Source of the DNA: Liquidambar formosana
Lineage: Eukaryota > Streptophyta > Magnoliopsida > Saxifragales > Altingiaceae
DNA length: 64,000 nt
Assembly (NCBI GenBank): GCA_039720395.1
Contig: CM077828.1
Span: 27,260,717-27,324,716, forward strand
Reading direction: 5' to 3'
Part shown: piece after piece, positions 10,033 through 23,629 of the stretch
Numbering within the stretch: position 1 is the stretch's first letter
How the letters are laid out: the number at the start of each line of letters is the position of its first letter
Made by a program: the position numbers and the translations under genes
Notes under the pieces: generated by a model
Told to the model about the DNA's origin: nothing
Databases searched by the model: none
What the model saw: the letters and a program-made list of their open reading frames with translations, nothing else

Positions 10033-13000
10033 ATGAAGACGAATGACAAGGCCTCGACGTCGGCGACGAGCTTCGTCGATCAATTAGTCGTGAGCCCTGC
10101 CGTCTCACTGCTTTTTCCTACGCTTCTTCTCCATACAGTGATGCTTCTTGCTGTGCATTTTACAGCAATTATGCTTCTTCTTTTTTTATTTTTTATTTTT
10201 TATTTATTTTTTATAGGTACCAGGAGATGTGGTGCTCGATCTATCAACCATGGCTAACCAGACCGTCAAGCTCGGGGGCGGTCTTCGACAGGTATGCCCT
10301 TTTAGGTTTTCGATTAATCCTGTATTTTCATTCTGGTAATTTTGGGTTTTGTTTATGCTATTCGAAGGGAAACCTGATTGGGATAATTGAACGTAAAAGA
10401 TTGCTTTTTTATGAAACCTTTACGAATGGAATTTTACCATTTTAGGAAGAAATAGCTCAACATTGAGCTAGTGGGTATCAGAGCTTTGATACCATGTCAT
10501 TGCTGTGAGATAGTAAGCAAAGAAGGAGAGAAGGAAGAATGGAATTCATCTATTTATGAATGATTGAATGAACCAAACTCTACCACATAGATGTAAAAAG
10601 AGGAAAATGCTAAATTACCCAAGTCACAAACTCCCCAATTTAATAGTTACTCGCGAATGTAAAAAATTCGACGATACTACTTTATTTACCAACAGATTTA
10701 TTACTGTGATCTTCACTAATGCATTATCATTATCTTGACAATAAAATTTAGACAAGTCATTTAATCCATGTTTCTTGATGATGCAGCAGTCATCCAATTT
10801 GGAGATTTCTGGATTATTATTCTCTAATTTTCCTGCTGTGCTCTTTTTATATTTTAAGATTCCAAATTGTTTGTTTATATGTGTTGTTTCAAATGTGCAT
10901 TACTGAGAGGATCTTAGATTTATCTTGGGCACCCTATTTTTGCAGGATTGTGATGCTATTTCTGTAACGAAGGCTGGGAAGCTAAGGGTCTCAAAGCCAA
11001 ACAAATATTGGGTTGAAAGCTCCCAGAAAAGGGTGAATAATAGTTGTAAACTTGCTGAGTACTATCTGTTCATTATGAGGGTTTTTAGTATTGTCCCAGA
11101 TTTTATTTAATTTTATGTTTAGTCATGGATATCCTTGTGTGCCATAGAATCTATGCACTGTTCCTGGCTTCCTTATGTGCAGATTGTGCTGGATTCCCCC
11201 CTGGTTAAGAAAGAAAACCATATTTGATGGTATAATAGGCCACAATTCTTAGTTAACAGATGATAGGATAATCAATTTTGGATCTTATGAGCGACGCTAA
11301 TATAGTTTGTCACATTTACCTATGATGTCAATTTGTTTCTTGCTTAGTTTTTCAAAGCAATTGGGTTTGTTATCATTCATGTTGCTGATCTATGGAAAAG
11401 AAAGAGGTTTTACCTCGGCAGACATCTTGGATGGCTTTATGGCCAGTCCAATAGGTTGTAATTCACCAAACTGATTTTGAAGAGGCATGCTGGGTCAACA
11501 TGGGCCAAAAAAGTGGCAGTGTGGCACATGTAGCCAGTAACCTTATAACTAGCTTCCAGTGGGATTAAAGGGGCTTGGCCTTTTTGGCCAGGCTGCAGAC
11601 CTAAATGAAGGTTTACCTACTGCTATTGGTCTCGTATTATTGACAGGCCCCAGTACAACTTTTAATCAAGGATAATATTTGGTCTTGGCTGAAAGACCTG
11701 CAATTCTGCAAATGTAATGCACTAAGAATCTCCCCCCACCCCCCCACCGTCCACTCGAAAAGAAAAAAAAGAAAAAGGAAGATTCAGAAAAGTGGCAAAC
11801 AAACATTGCGTAATTATATAAGTAAACAAACAAATTCTTACATATATTGAATTGTTTATATCTTTGAAGTGATTATCGATTTGAGTTTCTTATTTAAGAG
11901 TAAATAGTTTTCTTAATTTTTTTTTTTTTAGTTATTGCTTATGGTTGTGTAATTTTGTTTGGATATCTTTTTCTGCAGTATGTACCTTGTGTGGAGGATA
12001 CTGTTCTTGGAATTGTGGTAGACTCTAAAGCAGATGTAAGACCTTTTGAAGTAATTCAATATTTTAGCAGAGTTTAGTGTTATTAAATTTATGGTCCTGT
12101 TTCATCTTAGTTGCTTGTTGAAATTGGAGTCCCTTCATTACTAGCCATAACTACTAATTAATGTGTGCCTAATGCATTTCTGCCCTGCACAAAGTGATTG
12201 TCATTGTTTCTACATCTCTAAAGGGTGAAGAAGCCTTTTATATGTTCCAGAAAAGTGAAAGGTTTGCCCTATGTTACAAGGAATTTTTTTTTTTTTGGAC
12301 AATCAATAGAATCTACCCTTACTCCTAACCCCCCTAATATCAACAGATGGGTATCAATGCTTCTCCATGAGCTTGAACCAATGATCACTCACTCAACAAG
12401 CGAGGAGAATGCCATTAGGCTATCATGCCATTGGCATATTACAAGGACATTGAGAAATCATTTTTTTTTTTTTTTTTTTTGACATGGAGAAATCATATGT
12501 ACATTGACACAGCTCTTTATTTATAATCTTTGGCTGATTCCAAGAAATGATTACCATTATTGAGAGATGCAGAATTGACATGATCATAATATACGAATAA
12601 TTTGAAAAAGAAAAAATCCCATGATTTGCCCCTGTAAACAAGGAAGACAAAAGAATAGCATGACATTAGTGTACATAGTTTCTATTTCTGATTTTCCTTT
12701 ATTCTAATTGATCGATACACCAATAAGCAGAGGAAGTTGTATTGTCTTGTGCATACTATTAACAAAATTGTCAGGGGCTAATCCACCCTAAAGGCAAGAA
12801 TTGAATTCCCTACAAATTCTCTTACAAGTAATAGTCTAATACACAAGATAGATGGTACATAAGTTTTATTTGATGCAGATGATATGAGACATTATCCATC
12901 GTATTTTATTCATTGTACCACTTTGTAAATTTTTTCCTCTGTTTCCTTGTACCAATTGTTACATCTATAACATGACCACATACATTGCTAATTGTTGGTA

Positions 13001-14808
13001 TCGATATTTTTATTATATGCTCTCAGAATTTATATGTGCTTGACTGCTTGTGTGAACATTGAAATACTCCTCTTTGTTGATTTCGTTTGCAGAATTTTCT
13101 TGTGGATATCAAAGGACCCGCATTGGCATTTTTGCCTGTACTTGCATTTGAAGGAGGAACCAGAAGAAACATACCAAAATTTGAGGTGCAATTCCTACAA
13201 TTCTCAGTAATGTTTATTCCATTGTATTGCGATGCACTATTTTGTTTTTCTGATTGCATATTGAGTACTTTGCAGTATTAACTTGTGCACTAAATTTTGA
13301 AGATTCTTTTGATAATCACATCTCATCTCATTGTCAAAGTTATGTTCCATATGATTGAATTGTAAAGTCTGCTTCATTAGAAAGGAGTTTAAGTAGCAAA
13401 TCAATTATTTGGCTGTGAGGAACACTCAAATGTTAATGAGAAATCTTTACTTAAATGGGCAAGTCAACCCAAGGCTGGGAGTTTCATTGGTCTAATTTTA
13501 GATATAGGACATTAGGACCTTTTAGAATTATATGTAAGCAGCATAACAGTGATTTGATGAATTTAGGTCTAGTCTAGCTTAAACATGGTTAGAGAATTAG
13601 ATGGCATATACTTGAGAGTTCTTAGCTGTTTTAACGCTTGTTCCCTCTTGATTTTGGCACAAACTTAAGTTCCTTTAAAAATAAATAAAAAATAAAAAAT
13701 TTTGATTATAGGATGTTTCAGTGATATTATTGTGGAATTCTTGGTAGCTCATTAGTTTGTTTCATTTATAGCTTATTTTCCTGTGTTCATTAAACTTTAT
13801 ATGTAATTTTGTTTGTTTCAGTTGCATTATGTTTTTACTGGATTTAGCTGATGATTTCTATTGTAGGTAGGTACTTTGCTCTATGTGCGGGTAGTCAAGG
13901 CAAACACTGGCATGAACCCTGAGTTGTCATGCACTGATGGTTAGTCTGTTTGGATTTTTAACCAAAATGTGAATATCGTACACTTGTATGACCTTTTTTC
14001 ATTTGCTTATAAAATTCTTGGTTATTTAAACTACCTGGACCATTTTGTGATCCAATTTTTTTAAGTTTCGTCTTGTGTTTCATAGCTAGTGGAAAAGCAG
14101 CAGAGTTTGGCCCCCTTAAAGATGGCTACATGTTTGAATCATCAACTGGCCTATCACGAATGTGAGATCTTTGTCCTTTTTCATTTTACTACGCAAATTC
14201 AATGCTCTGAATACCCAGTCTCTGTGAAGCACAGTAAAGGAGCTTGGGATTTTATTTTCTGCTAAGATTATGAGCCTCTCATTTTCACTTTTTAGGTTGT
14301 TGAGTTCCCCACCATGTCCAGTTCTCGAGGCTCTCGGGAAGAAGCTCTCCTTTGAGATAGCAGTTGGTTTAAATGGCCGGGTTTGGGTATAATTCTTGAT
14401 GCTCTTATTTACTTAAGTCAAACTAAGTGGTCCCTCAACCCCAATATGTAATTAGTGTCGCCATTGTTTTTCACTTGCGGCCTTGTAATTATAATATTTT
14501 CTAGCTTGAGGATAGCCGTCTTCAGCCTGAGTTTTTTTTTATTTTTTATTTTTTATTTTTTTTAAAGCTAAGTTGGGAGTTGGGATGTGATTTTTGGTGC
14601 AACCTTCTTGTTTTGGAAATTTTGTTCAATCTTTTCTATTTGAAATTAAAATCCTTTCAAATTTTACAAATTTCTTAACGAATACTAGGTGAATGCTGCT
14701 GCTCCTTCTACAGTCATCCTTGTTGCGAATGCAATCATGAATTCAGAATCTTTGAGTGGGGTGCAGCAGAAAATTATGGCGGAGAGACTGCTACAAAGAG
14801 TCCAGTGA
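10033..14808 (+). CDS. RRP40: Exosome complex component RRP40 (EXOSC3 orthologue)
   Basis: Nine exons with GT-AG borders: 10033-10089, 10217-10291, 10946-11032, 11979-12035, 13093-13185, 13867-13939, 14086-14161, 14296-14386 and 14689-14808. They sum to 729 nt, 242 aa, the usual plant RRP40 length. The product has the N-terminal strand region (VPGDVVLDLS, LGGGLRQDCDAIS), an S1-like RNA-binding domain (about 73-150, with NFLVDIKGPALAFLPVLAFEG), and a KH-type domain with GLNG at 197-200. RRP40 is one of three S1/KH cap subunits on the RNase PH ring of the 3'-5' exosome, which processes 5.8S rRNA and snoRNA and degrades nuclear RNA. The start is the only ATG in frame before exon 2. Intron 4 carries a SINE and intron 2 an LTR-like fragment. 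Confidence 0.97.
10484..10625 (-). mobile_element. Possible Copia-type LTR/primer-binding-site fragment in RRP40 intron 2
   Basis: The palindrome GGTATCAGAGCTTTGATACC contains the sequence expected of an initiator-tRNA-Met primer-binding site in both orientations. After it, TG begins an AG-rich LTR-like stretch. No second LTR or target duplication was seen. This is a tentative reading. Confidence 0.3.
12283..12438 (-). mobile_element. tRNA-derived SINE in RRP40 intron 4
   Basis: Read on the minus strand: an A-box-like TAGCCTAATGGCA, a B-box-like GGTTCAAGCTC about 45 bases on, and a terminal poly(A) seen as poly-T at 12284-12296. It is flanked by TTACAAGGA on both sides (12274-12282 and 12439-12447). 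A related copy lies at 19091-19250. It lies antisense to the gene and away from the splice sites. Confidence 0.75.
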
Positions 14809-16561
14809 TCAAGTTAGTCGAATACATTCATGATTCTAGCACCCAATATTACTGTCTATTAGTTGCTGAAACAAAACATTTTTTTATCTTCAACTACTGA
14901 ATATGAAACAAACACTTTAAATGTTGTATATTTCTGCCACAGAATCCCATCTGGAATTCGACTTATAAGAACCTTAAAACAGCTGAAAATATTTATCCAG
15001 TTCAATTCTTTTTCCTTTTCTGATAATTGCTTTACTACTTAAAGAACCACACTAAGATTTGATATTTTTCTCTTTTAGTGGAGACTAAATTAGTAATGAA
15101 TGTCTGTTGCACAAAGTTTGTTTCTTATTAGACATTGCTTCACAATCTTATCTGCACTTTATCAAAGTTCAAAAGTAATGTTAACTTCCCCATAAAAAAC
15201 GAATTTGGAAGGAAAAATCAGCAACGTCAAGGATTATGCATTTCATCTGTGTACTATGTCAACCTTGCAATGTGGCCATTAGAGATGCAGAAACAAGAGT
15301 TTGCAACTGATTACCCGATTTTAAAAATTTACGTATCTTCCATCTTATAGGTGGGTTAATCAAATTTTTAAGTTTTGGTCGTTATAATATAACCTCTTTT
15401 TCCTATCCCTCCCCCCACTTTTTTCTCAAATGGAATCCTGGAGGGGTGGGTGGGGGTGGGATTCTAAAGCGTTTCAATTCTATATATAGTATGTGGCCCT
15501 TATCACATTTTAGATATGGATCTGTTGATTTACAACTATTTATTGCTATCTTAAATGCATTGTTAGAACTCACGAAATCTCAAGAAAACCTTTTTGTTCC
15601 TAGTCTTCTCTTTCTCAAGTGAACGTTGTGTGTTCAACTTTTAAATTTGTGTTTTTTTACTTCTATTTATTTTTTATTTTTTTTGAAGAATTTCCTGATT
15701 CCTTTAGCTGATATTTTTAAAAACTTTGATCAAGTTCTAGTGATGCTCACATATTGAATGTTCTAATGGGGAATTCAGTGAGATTTAACAGGAGTGATAA
15801 AGGACGGAGGGTAAGCCGTGAGGTCTGAGAGCCTTCAAAAGACCTTTCTTAGAAGCCTGTGGCTTTGGGCAGCTGGCGAAGAGACCGCTAATCTGTAGTG
15901 AATTCTGTCGACCGGTTATAAAATATGGAGTAAAGGAGAATTAGAATCAGTAACCCCTTGCTGACCAGAAATATTTGGTTTTGAGAGCATGTAACATTCT
16001 GGTTGCTACTTTCTTCTCAACTTGTCATCAAGGAAATGGGATCACAACCACTTTTGGACAGGTTCTATTCAATAGTTTAGGAGTACTAGAAGCCAACATT
16101 ATATGATGAGTTTTAATTATTAAGTTGTAACATCATTTTCTGAAGCCATTTTCAAAATGTCTTTTATTTTTCTAAAGGACTTGATTAGAATTGAATAGTT
16201 AAATTAATTGAATCAATATGATTTTTTTAGGTGCAGTTGATCTGCCAAAAAAAGATGCCTGTCACAATGTTAAATGGTGGGTTTGGATGCTAACAACAAA
16301 AATCTATGGAATTAAAAGAAATGTACATAAGGAAATCAATTGAAACTCATCCTTATCAAAAAAATCAATTGAAACTCATGATTGAATAAACATTTTTTTT
16401 TTTTTTTTGGGTTATAAATATTATTGCTACGCATGGTTAACAGAACTTGTTAGTAATATAGTACCAATTAGAGCCAGTAATGGGTTGGGTAAAGGCTGGC
16501 TTGGTTTGGATTAGTCTGTTTTGTGCCCTAAATACCTTATTCGAACTAGATTTAAGTAGGG

Positions 16562-16945
16562 CAGGGGCGGAACCAGAAATTTCTTCTTGGGGGGGCCAAA
16601 GTAAATTTTTTATACATATTTTTTAATTCACATGTCATGCTAAATTTTTTTACAATATTCATATTACCTAGAATTTCTAAAGATACAACAAATGTCCTTT
16701 TTTTGAGACTTTACCAACTTTTGTGCCCAAAATTTTGAAATAAAATATGTAAATATAGGCATGAGAATGAAAATCTACTTATGATTGAGAGATTATATTT
16801 GAAATAAACAAAAATTTGGGGGGGAGGGGGGGCATTGATATTTTTTTTAAAAAAAAATTAACTTACATTCAAATAAATATCTAAGGTTTTTTCAATCTTT
16901 GGGGGTGCCAAAGCCCCCCCAAAGCCATGTGTAGTTCCGCCCTTG
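16562..16945. mobile_element. hAT-type MITE
   Basis: Terminal inverted repeats CAGGGGCGGAAC at the left and GTTCCGCCCTTG at the right, with G-rich and C-rich subterminal blocks (GGGGGGGCC / GCCCCCCC). Flanks AAGTAGGG and AGTAAGGG resemble an 8-bp target duplication that has drifted. The ends are like those of the element at 38799/45610. Confidence 0.7.
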
Positions 16946-19090
16946 AGTAAGGGGTCGTGGCAGTGGGTTGTTGTGCTAGTCTTCCTGGGGGTTTAGATTC
17001 CATAGGTGGGTTCAAAGGGTTCTGCTATGGGATGGTTCCACCGTTATTAATATATATTAATAAAAAAAAAATATACCTTATTCGAACAGGTTTAATAGGT
17101 TGAGAAATTCAAACAAAATCTTGCTTTTATTTAGGGGTTAAAGCAAAACAACTTTTGTAAGTCAAATCTTAGAGCAAGATTATTACCTGATGTGAAGTGA
17201 ATAATAATTTTATCCACATGTAAGTGATGAGTTTTCTTAACACATGTCCTTAGGACACATGTTAAATTATATTGAATGAGGAAATCATTACATAGGAAAA
17301 TAGAGTTTAATATATGTGTCTTAAGGGCACATGTTAAAAAACCTGTTAGGAATGAGTCAGGTTAAAAACCTAAATACTCTATTCCCTTAAAAATAAATCA
17401 ATTGAATAAATTTGGATTAGACTTTACTTTAATCACATTGGCTTGTAATACACATAAACTCAAATAAGTTTTTCTCCAAAAGGAAAGGAAAAAAGATCAT
17501 GATCGGTTGTCCTGTTTTGAGCTAATCATCTGTTACTTATTATTGTTGGTTAGAGCCAGGCCAGCCTTCTTTTGACAGGTGCTAAGCAATGACACATTCA
17601 CACAAATCAAAACAGAGTCACCCTCCCCACACACTACCACGCATTGTCTACCTCTCGGCCATCCCACCTGCATGCATTTAATGCACACTCTCACATGTCC
17701 ATATCACAGTTACGTGGAAGACTCACTCCTCACATATCTGTTTACCAAACATCGAATGATTAGCATTTTCAAATGGCATTAATTTCCTTTTGTCTCTGTA
17801 TGCCCTGAACCCTCTCTCCACTGTCTGAAATCTGAACTATAGATGCATGCATATAAATACGTATAAATATATATAATGTATATGTATACACTCCAATCTA
17901 TTTATGAGGAGCAGCTCTTAAAGACTCAAGGGGCTAGGGTTCCTCCTCTGATTACTGCATGTGAAACAATTTAATTGGGGTTGAGTACTACAGAATACAG
18001 TCACTTTTGTCAGAAATGAGATACCTTGTCAAGTGGTCACTCAATTACAGAATTAGTGACATGGACTTTACAAAAAAAAAAAATTGAAAAAAAAAAATTA
18101 AAGTAAATGGAAACACCCAAAAAAAAGAAAAAAAGAAAAAGAGAGAGAGAGATAATATTATAATGTCAAGCGGTGCTATTCATCCTTAATATTTTCCTAA
18201 TGATATGGTAGTAACCATATTAACAATCATATCACTAATTTTTTATTTATTTATCTTTTTTAAATGCACGACACATCAATAATCAAATTGTTAGAGAATA
18301 ATTTAGAGATTAATAGTATTTTCTTATAATGTTTTTAAAGAAAGAAATCATGACATTAAAGAAAATTTATCATTCAATAATAAAAGTAATTTTAACAACA
18401 TCTTATATTTCCATTGGTTTGTTCTTCAAATTGTTGCGTGAACCGAGTAATGCTCACCAAGGTTACATGGTTCAACCCATTGTGGGATCTCCCTCTCTCT
18501 CTTTCTCTCTCTCTCTCATTACTGTATCCTCTCTCATTAATACATATCCTCCATAGTTCATAAAAAGGAGAAAAGCAAGGTGGGTCTAAACTCTCACTTT
18601 CTCATAAATGCATGTTGTCCATGGTCCATAAAATTAACAAGCAAGGTGGACTAAAACTGAGTTTGGATTCGTTACTGTGGTGCATGAACGTATCATGGTG
18701 CTGTGATAGGTGACATTGTGAAAATGAGCATTTTCATAAAATATGGACTTAAGGCTTTGTTTTTTACCTCAGCCGTTGGATGCCCTTTCTTTGCCATGTG
18801 TCGCAATCTCACCTAGTACATTACGGTGCTGTGTTGTCGCACTCTAGCGAATCCAATTAAACTTGCTAAGGCTAGCCACGGGTCACTGACTGTCATGTAC
18901 ATCAGTCCATGTAGTCATCGAGGCAACAATTGCAAGGACCATAGCAATGATGATAGATGGCAGCCAACAAAGTCCTCTGGTAGCAAGCTACGTGCTAATC
19001 TGGAGTGATAATATGGGGAACCAACAGCACATATAATATGTCAAAACCAGCTGAAACTTTGTCTCCACTTGATTTTAGAAATTGGACCCC

Positions 19091-19250
19091 CCCCTTTTTT
19101 TTTTTTTTTGGTGACAATGATTGAATCTACTGTTTACCCTAATCTTCCTATTATCAACAGACAGGTATTAATGTTTTTTTAGTAGTTTGAATCCGAAATT
19201 ACTTACTTAACAAATGAAAATGCTCACTAAGCTATCATGTTATCGGCACC
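19091..19250 (-). mobile_element. SINE, same family as the copy in RRP40 intron 4
   Basis: On the minus strand: A-box-like GATAGCTTAGTGAGCA, B-box-like GGATTCAAACTA, the shared 3' part reading CTGTTGATAATAGG.. and GTAGATTCAATCATTGTC, then poly(A). It aligns along its length with 12283-12438. The target duplication is not clear. Confidence 0.6.
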
Positions 19251-19768
19251 TATCATAATTGAAGAACTCCACATATTTTTAAATGGGATAATACCCCCTG
19301 CCAAAAACAAAAATGAAAAAAAAAAAAGAAAAAAAGGGGAATACATAGTTTTTGACCTGCAATGTTGTTTGAGATAGCTTAGAATAATATAGAAAGTAAG
19401 CGGCGGATTGCTAAGTTGGTGAATAGAGAAATTTTTATATTGGTTAAGTAAAGCTGTGTTTATTAGAGCAATTCCTTTTAAAAAAACAAAAATATGATAT
19501 CTCCAATGCAAAAATGAGATTAATCCATACTTTTTATTCTATGGTTCTACCACGTGAGAAATATTGTTGCTATTCTTATTGTTTATTTTATCAAATTTCA
19601 TTAAAACTTGATGTAGTGGCTGACATGGTAACACCAATTTCAATACCAGAATCCAATTAAAACTTAATTGCAATGATATGGCAATGTCATGCCAATCGTT
19701 ATATGTTGACATTCCCAAGTCAAATAGGCAATAAGAGTAGTGGGAAAAATATTAACTTTAAACTCTAA

Positions 19769-19972
19769 AGGGTAGCTTAATTAGCCAAAAATCCCACCTC
19801 ACGAAACAGAGATCTTAAGTTCAATTCTTATTATTCTCTAAAGCCACCAAAATAAGGTTTTCATAAACATTGATCTTATCATAAACATTGATCTTATCTA
19901 GTATGTGGGTAATGAAATCTTACATGAGTGTGGGATTTGTCTAATCAAAAAAAGTTGTCAACCTTAAATTAC
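19769..19972 (+). mobile_element. SINE-like tRNA-derived repeat
   Basis: A-box-like TAGCTTAATTAGCC is followed about 35 bases later by B-box-like AAGTTCAATTC. An 18-base internal segment (ATAAACATTGATCTTATC) is directly repeated at about 19863-19898. AACTTTAAA at the left and AACCTTAAA at the right may be a decayed target duplication. Confidence 0.5.
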
Positions 19973-20730
19973 TATGAAATTTTGATGTGCCCTCTAAGAA
20001 AAATAACTGTCCAGAAGTTTAGTACACTGGTAGTGTGAAGTATCATAAAACTACATCATTTCAAATGTACATACCCACAAACTTACCAAAACTGAAAATT
20101 GCTTTAGCATCTCCTTTTTCCTCAGCTTTTGAGCAGTAAATCAGAAGCCATACCATACGTCGAGATGCGTTGAAGATGTTGAACCATGACATGACATTCA
20201 TGCACATAAGACGTAGCAGTAAAAAAAGGCAAATTAAAGTGGCTCATGAAAGGTATTCATGCATAGACGGGTAGGGTAAGTCAATTTTATGTCACAAAAT
20301 TTCTGGTTTGCAGAATCAATGGAAAGAGACTCTACATATATGGGTTTCAGCAATACCCATATGGTATGACGTAAATGTGTGCAAAAGCACGTGTTAACAA
20401 TGTTTATCAAAAAATGGTCTACCAATGCTTGATATTTGTGGTGGGGGGTGGGGTGGAGAAACAGGTTTAATTTGATGACTAGAACAGGAGAAAGCCCAAG
20501 CTAGTGTCAGGTAAGAGCCTAAAAGTAGCTGTGTTTCCACATCGATTTGTCATATTTGTGCATGAGGACCATGCACTTTGATCAGAAAACCTGAAGGGTG
20601 CAAGTAGATATATAGTTGGCTTCAACCAAGGTTGGAAGAAGGTACTCCTCCCACATGACGTGGTCAGATGGGGTGGACCACCTTAATTGACCCACCATAA
20701 TGCTTGAGAGTACGAAAGGTTTTTTCTCGG

Positions 20731-21250
20731 GTAATTAAATTGCACTCTTAGCATCCAAAGTTTTGTTCAAATTTTATTTTAAGATTTAAGATTTAAATTG
20801 TGTTAATTTCGTATCCGAATTATTAGTTGATTTTTAACTTGGGGTTTGCCGTTGGATTTTTTATATTATCCCTATTTTACCCCAAAATTCATCTAATAAA
20901 AATTTATTTTTTTTATAAGATTTGAATCACTTTACCGTTAGATTTGTGGTTTCGTAAATGAAAAATATAAATTTTTATTAGATGTTGACAGGGGTAATAT
21001 AAAAACAAAGAAGATAAGAGCGGTTTAGATCTTGTCAAAATAATAAAGGTTTATTAAATGTTGATACGGGTCAAATAGGGTTTTTAAATTTATAAAAAAG
21101 ACTAAGTATAAATAATACATAAAATTTTGATGACAGGCTAGTCCAAATTGCAACTTAACTAATAATTCGAGTATTGAATTAACGCAATTTAAATTTTGGA
21201 TCTTAAAGTAAAACTTGACCCAAATTTTGAAACCTTAAAGTGTAATTTAC
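20731..21250. mobile_element. Foldback MITE with long inverted repeats
   Basis: The first ~110 bases from 20731 (GTAATTAAATTGCACTCTTA..) are an imperfect reverse complement of the last ~110 before 21250 (..TAAAGTGTAATTTAC), sharing subterminal TTAAATTG(T/C)GTTAAT and GAATTATTAGTT blocks. No coding frame inside. The target duplication was not resolved. Confidence 0.6.
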
Positions 21251-21782
21251 TCTTCTTCTTTTTTTATTATTTATTATTATTAATTGATAGGTTATCCAAA
21301 TTTAAATTTGGCCCGATTAATTTCAAGCAACATTCTGATTTAATTCAAGACACTAGTAAATTTATTACGGAAAAACAATATTGCCTCAGAGAATTAAATA
21401 ATGTAACTATGAAAATTGGATCAAAGAATTCCCCTATACTCATAGGGATGTCGGGCCCACACCTTTGTCAGGGGGTGGTATACCACGGCCTGTGAGTGAC
21501 AATGAAAATGAGATCAATGAAATCAATGAAGGGATATATGTAGTAATGATGCATGGGAAACCCATACACCAGTTCAAGTATACTCGCAGGGGTGTGGGAC
21601 CCACACCTTTGTTAAGGGTAACCTACCACCATACATGGATTCCCAGCATTTGTCAAACGGATGCCAGCCAGGAGAGGCTTTGGCATGTGCCACAGGAGGG
21701 GAGGGGATTGTTGGGGTCAAAATAAAATTTCTATGATGTATTTTGAAGAATTAATAGTTTCCAATTTGTAATTCTAGTATAT

Positions 21783-21935
21783 GTTGGCCTAATAGCATTT
21801 CTCCCTCTTGTGAAGGGAGGTTCCGAGTTCGAATTAGGGACCCTGTGATAAAGATAGGGTTTCTATAGTTATGAGACATGGTATTTTCGTTTGTAATGAA
21901 GTGTTTGCCTTAGCCTAAAAATACAATGTGAATGA
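21783..21935 (+). mobile_element. SINE-like tRNA-derived repeat
   Basis: A-box-like TGGCCTAATAGCA and B-box-like CGAGTTCGAATTAGG lie about 45 bases apart, as in tRNA-derived SINEs. There is no cloverleaf, which argues against a functional tRNA gene. The 3' end is uncertain. Confidence 0.4.
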
Positions 21936-23446
21936 TTCTTGTGTAATTTGGGGGAGATGGAGAGAGGGTGGCGGCCATGGTAGTAATAATGTGTAATGAT
22001 GCTAAAGAGTGGATTTAAAATAGGACCTCATCTCATTTGTAATGATTGGAGATAAATGATGAGTTAAAAGAAAAAAAAAAAAAAAAAAAAAAAAGGGAAG
22101 GGTGGGGTGGGGAGGGGACCAAGGGGAAGAGAGATCGATCTTGAGAGACGATAGTAATGGAGGTTTGTGAGTGCAAGTGAGGGGCAATGAGGGGCAATGG
22201 GTGGAAGGTTGGTGGAGGAGGTAATATTGTGGCTAAATAGTGCTGGTGGGTGCAACTCTTAATAGTGGTGCAGTGAAATGATGCCTCGATGGGTAGTGGT
22301 GTTGAAAATGGTCAAAAAGAATATCGATGATTGGAGTGATAGATTTGATTGTCTATGGATAAGGTAATGGCACTTAAATAATGTTGAAACCGCCTAGCTT
22401 GTTTAGGGCTCAGTCGTTTGAACAATGGTAGTCGGTTTTTTGTTTTTGTTTTTGTTTTAATGGTGGGCAATACTATAGTATTCTCCAAAATAATTAATAA
22501 CCATTAATTAGGCAGTTGCTTGTAATTCCTAGAACATTGGAGCATTTTTTGGAAATCAATTGAAGTGTTCTGAACTTTTTGTTGAAATTTACTTGCCTAA
22601 TTAATTGACTCCACGGCAATCTACTATAAATAATGTTTTTTAAATAGACATTTTAAGCAAACTATCACACCACTTGGACAAGTAAATCCATCTGCACGTA
22701 TAAGTTTGACTATGTAACATTGCTCAACAGAAAACCTATAAGACTAGCTCAATAAAATAACAATTGATCGAGGCACTCGTCTTAAACCCTATCGCCTAAG
22801 GCTCTAACTCACTTATTAATAAGTCATTGTACAAAAGAGGCACTTGCCTTAAGCCCCGTCATCTAAAACTCTCACTCACCATTTTTTTTATTTTTTTGAT
22901 TGGTGATCTGACTCACTTATTAGTAAGTCCTTGTACAAAAATCCTTGTTTAAAATTTTGGCTTCGATCCCATTTAAAAATGTTCATCTACAATTTTAGCT
23001 TTTAAGCTACAATTTATATTAAGCTGTTTAACAACAGCTCTCACTTGGAGAGAGTCTCATGTGAGCTAGCCTACATTAGCTTAATTTCTTGGAAATCAAA
23101 CCAATTGTATTTCTCATCACAAATTCATTACTGACCCACCTGCAGGTTCATACATGTTTTCTGGGCCACTGGCTAGGCTTCACCCACATGCTCTCATGCA
23201 TCATCGCACAGAGACAGAGAGAGGGAGAGAGCTGGGGTGCCTGACCACGATGTGACCGCCCTACACCTTTTAATGATATGTTAGCGTTATGGTAACAAAC
23301 AAAGTTCACCAGCTCGCAATTAGGCGACCTTTATTTTATTTTATTTTATTTTATTGTAAATACGTACCACATTTTCTTGAATGACCAATTTCATGTTGGG
23401 CTCGTTGTCAAAGTGAAAACCCAAAGAACGCGATAATAAATGTAAC

Positions 23447-23448
<2 letters not shown>

Positions 23449-23482
<34 letters not shown>

Positions 23483-23572
23483 GAAGAATCTTTCCAAACT
23501 GTTCACCACTATATAAAACCCCATATATAACAAGACTTCCAAACATCCAAGTGCAAACTCCAAAAACTCAAG

Positions 23573-23611
<39 letters not shown>
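23449..23611 (+). promoter_or_regulatory. MYB core promoter: TATA box flanked by two (CT)n tracts
   Basis: A TATAAAA box lies at 23512-23518, 112 bases before the ATG, which gives a 5' UTR of roughly 80 nt. Long CT runs lie on both sides, at about 23449-23478 (upstream) and 23577-23611 (within the UTR). CT-rich tracts near the transcription start are common in plant core promoters and vary in length between alleles. Confidence 0.7.
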
Positions 23612-23629
23612 GTTTTACTCTAAACACCA

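Larger units (their letters stand above)
14809..23448. other. Gene-free interval between RRP40 and MYB
   Basis: About 8.6 kb without a supportable gene. It holds a hAT-type MITE (16562-16945), several SINE-type copies (19091, 19769, 21783), a long foldback element (20731-21250), homopolymer tracts and CT-rich tracts near 18490. The frame at 15135-15350 and those near 17579, 18826 and 21465 have no family resemblance and no splice partners. Confidence 0.7.

Noticed and set aside
10227..10445. Frame beginning MWCSIYQPW over RRP40 exon 2
   Set aside because: It is an out-of-frame shadow of the exon coding VPGDVVLDLS and intron 2.
21465..21725. 86-codon frame with repeated GGGxCCCACACCTTTGT phrases
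   Set aside because: No family resemblance, no splice partners, and it sits in repeat-rich DNA near a SINE. The two CCCACACCTTTGT phrases look like decayed repeat, not coding.
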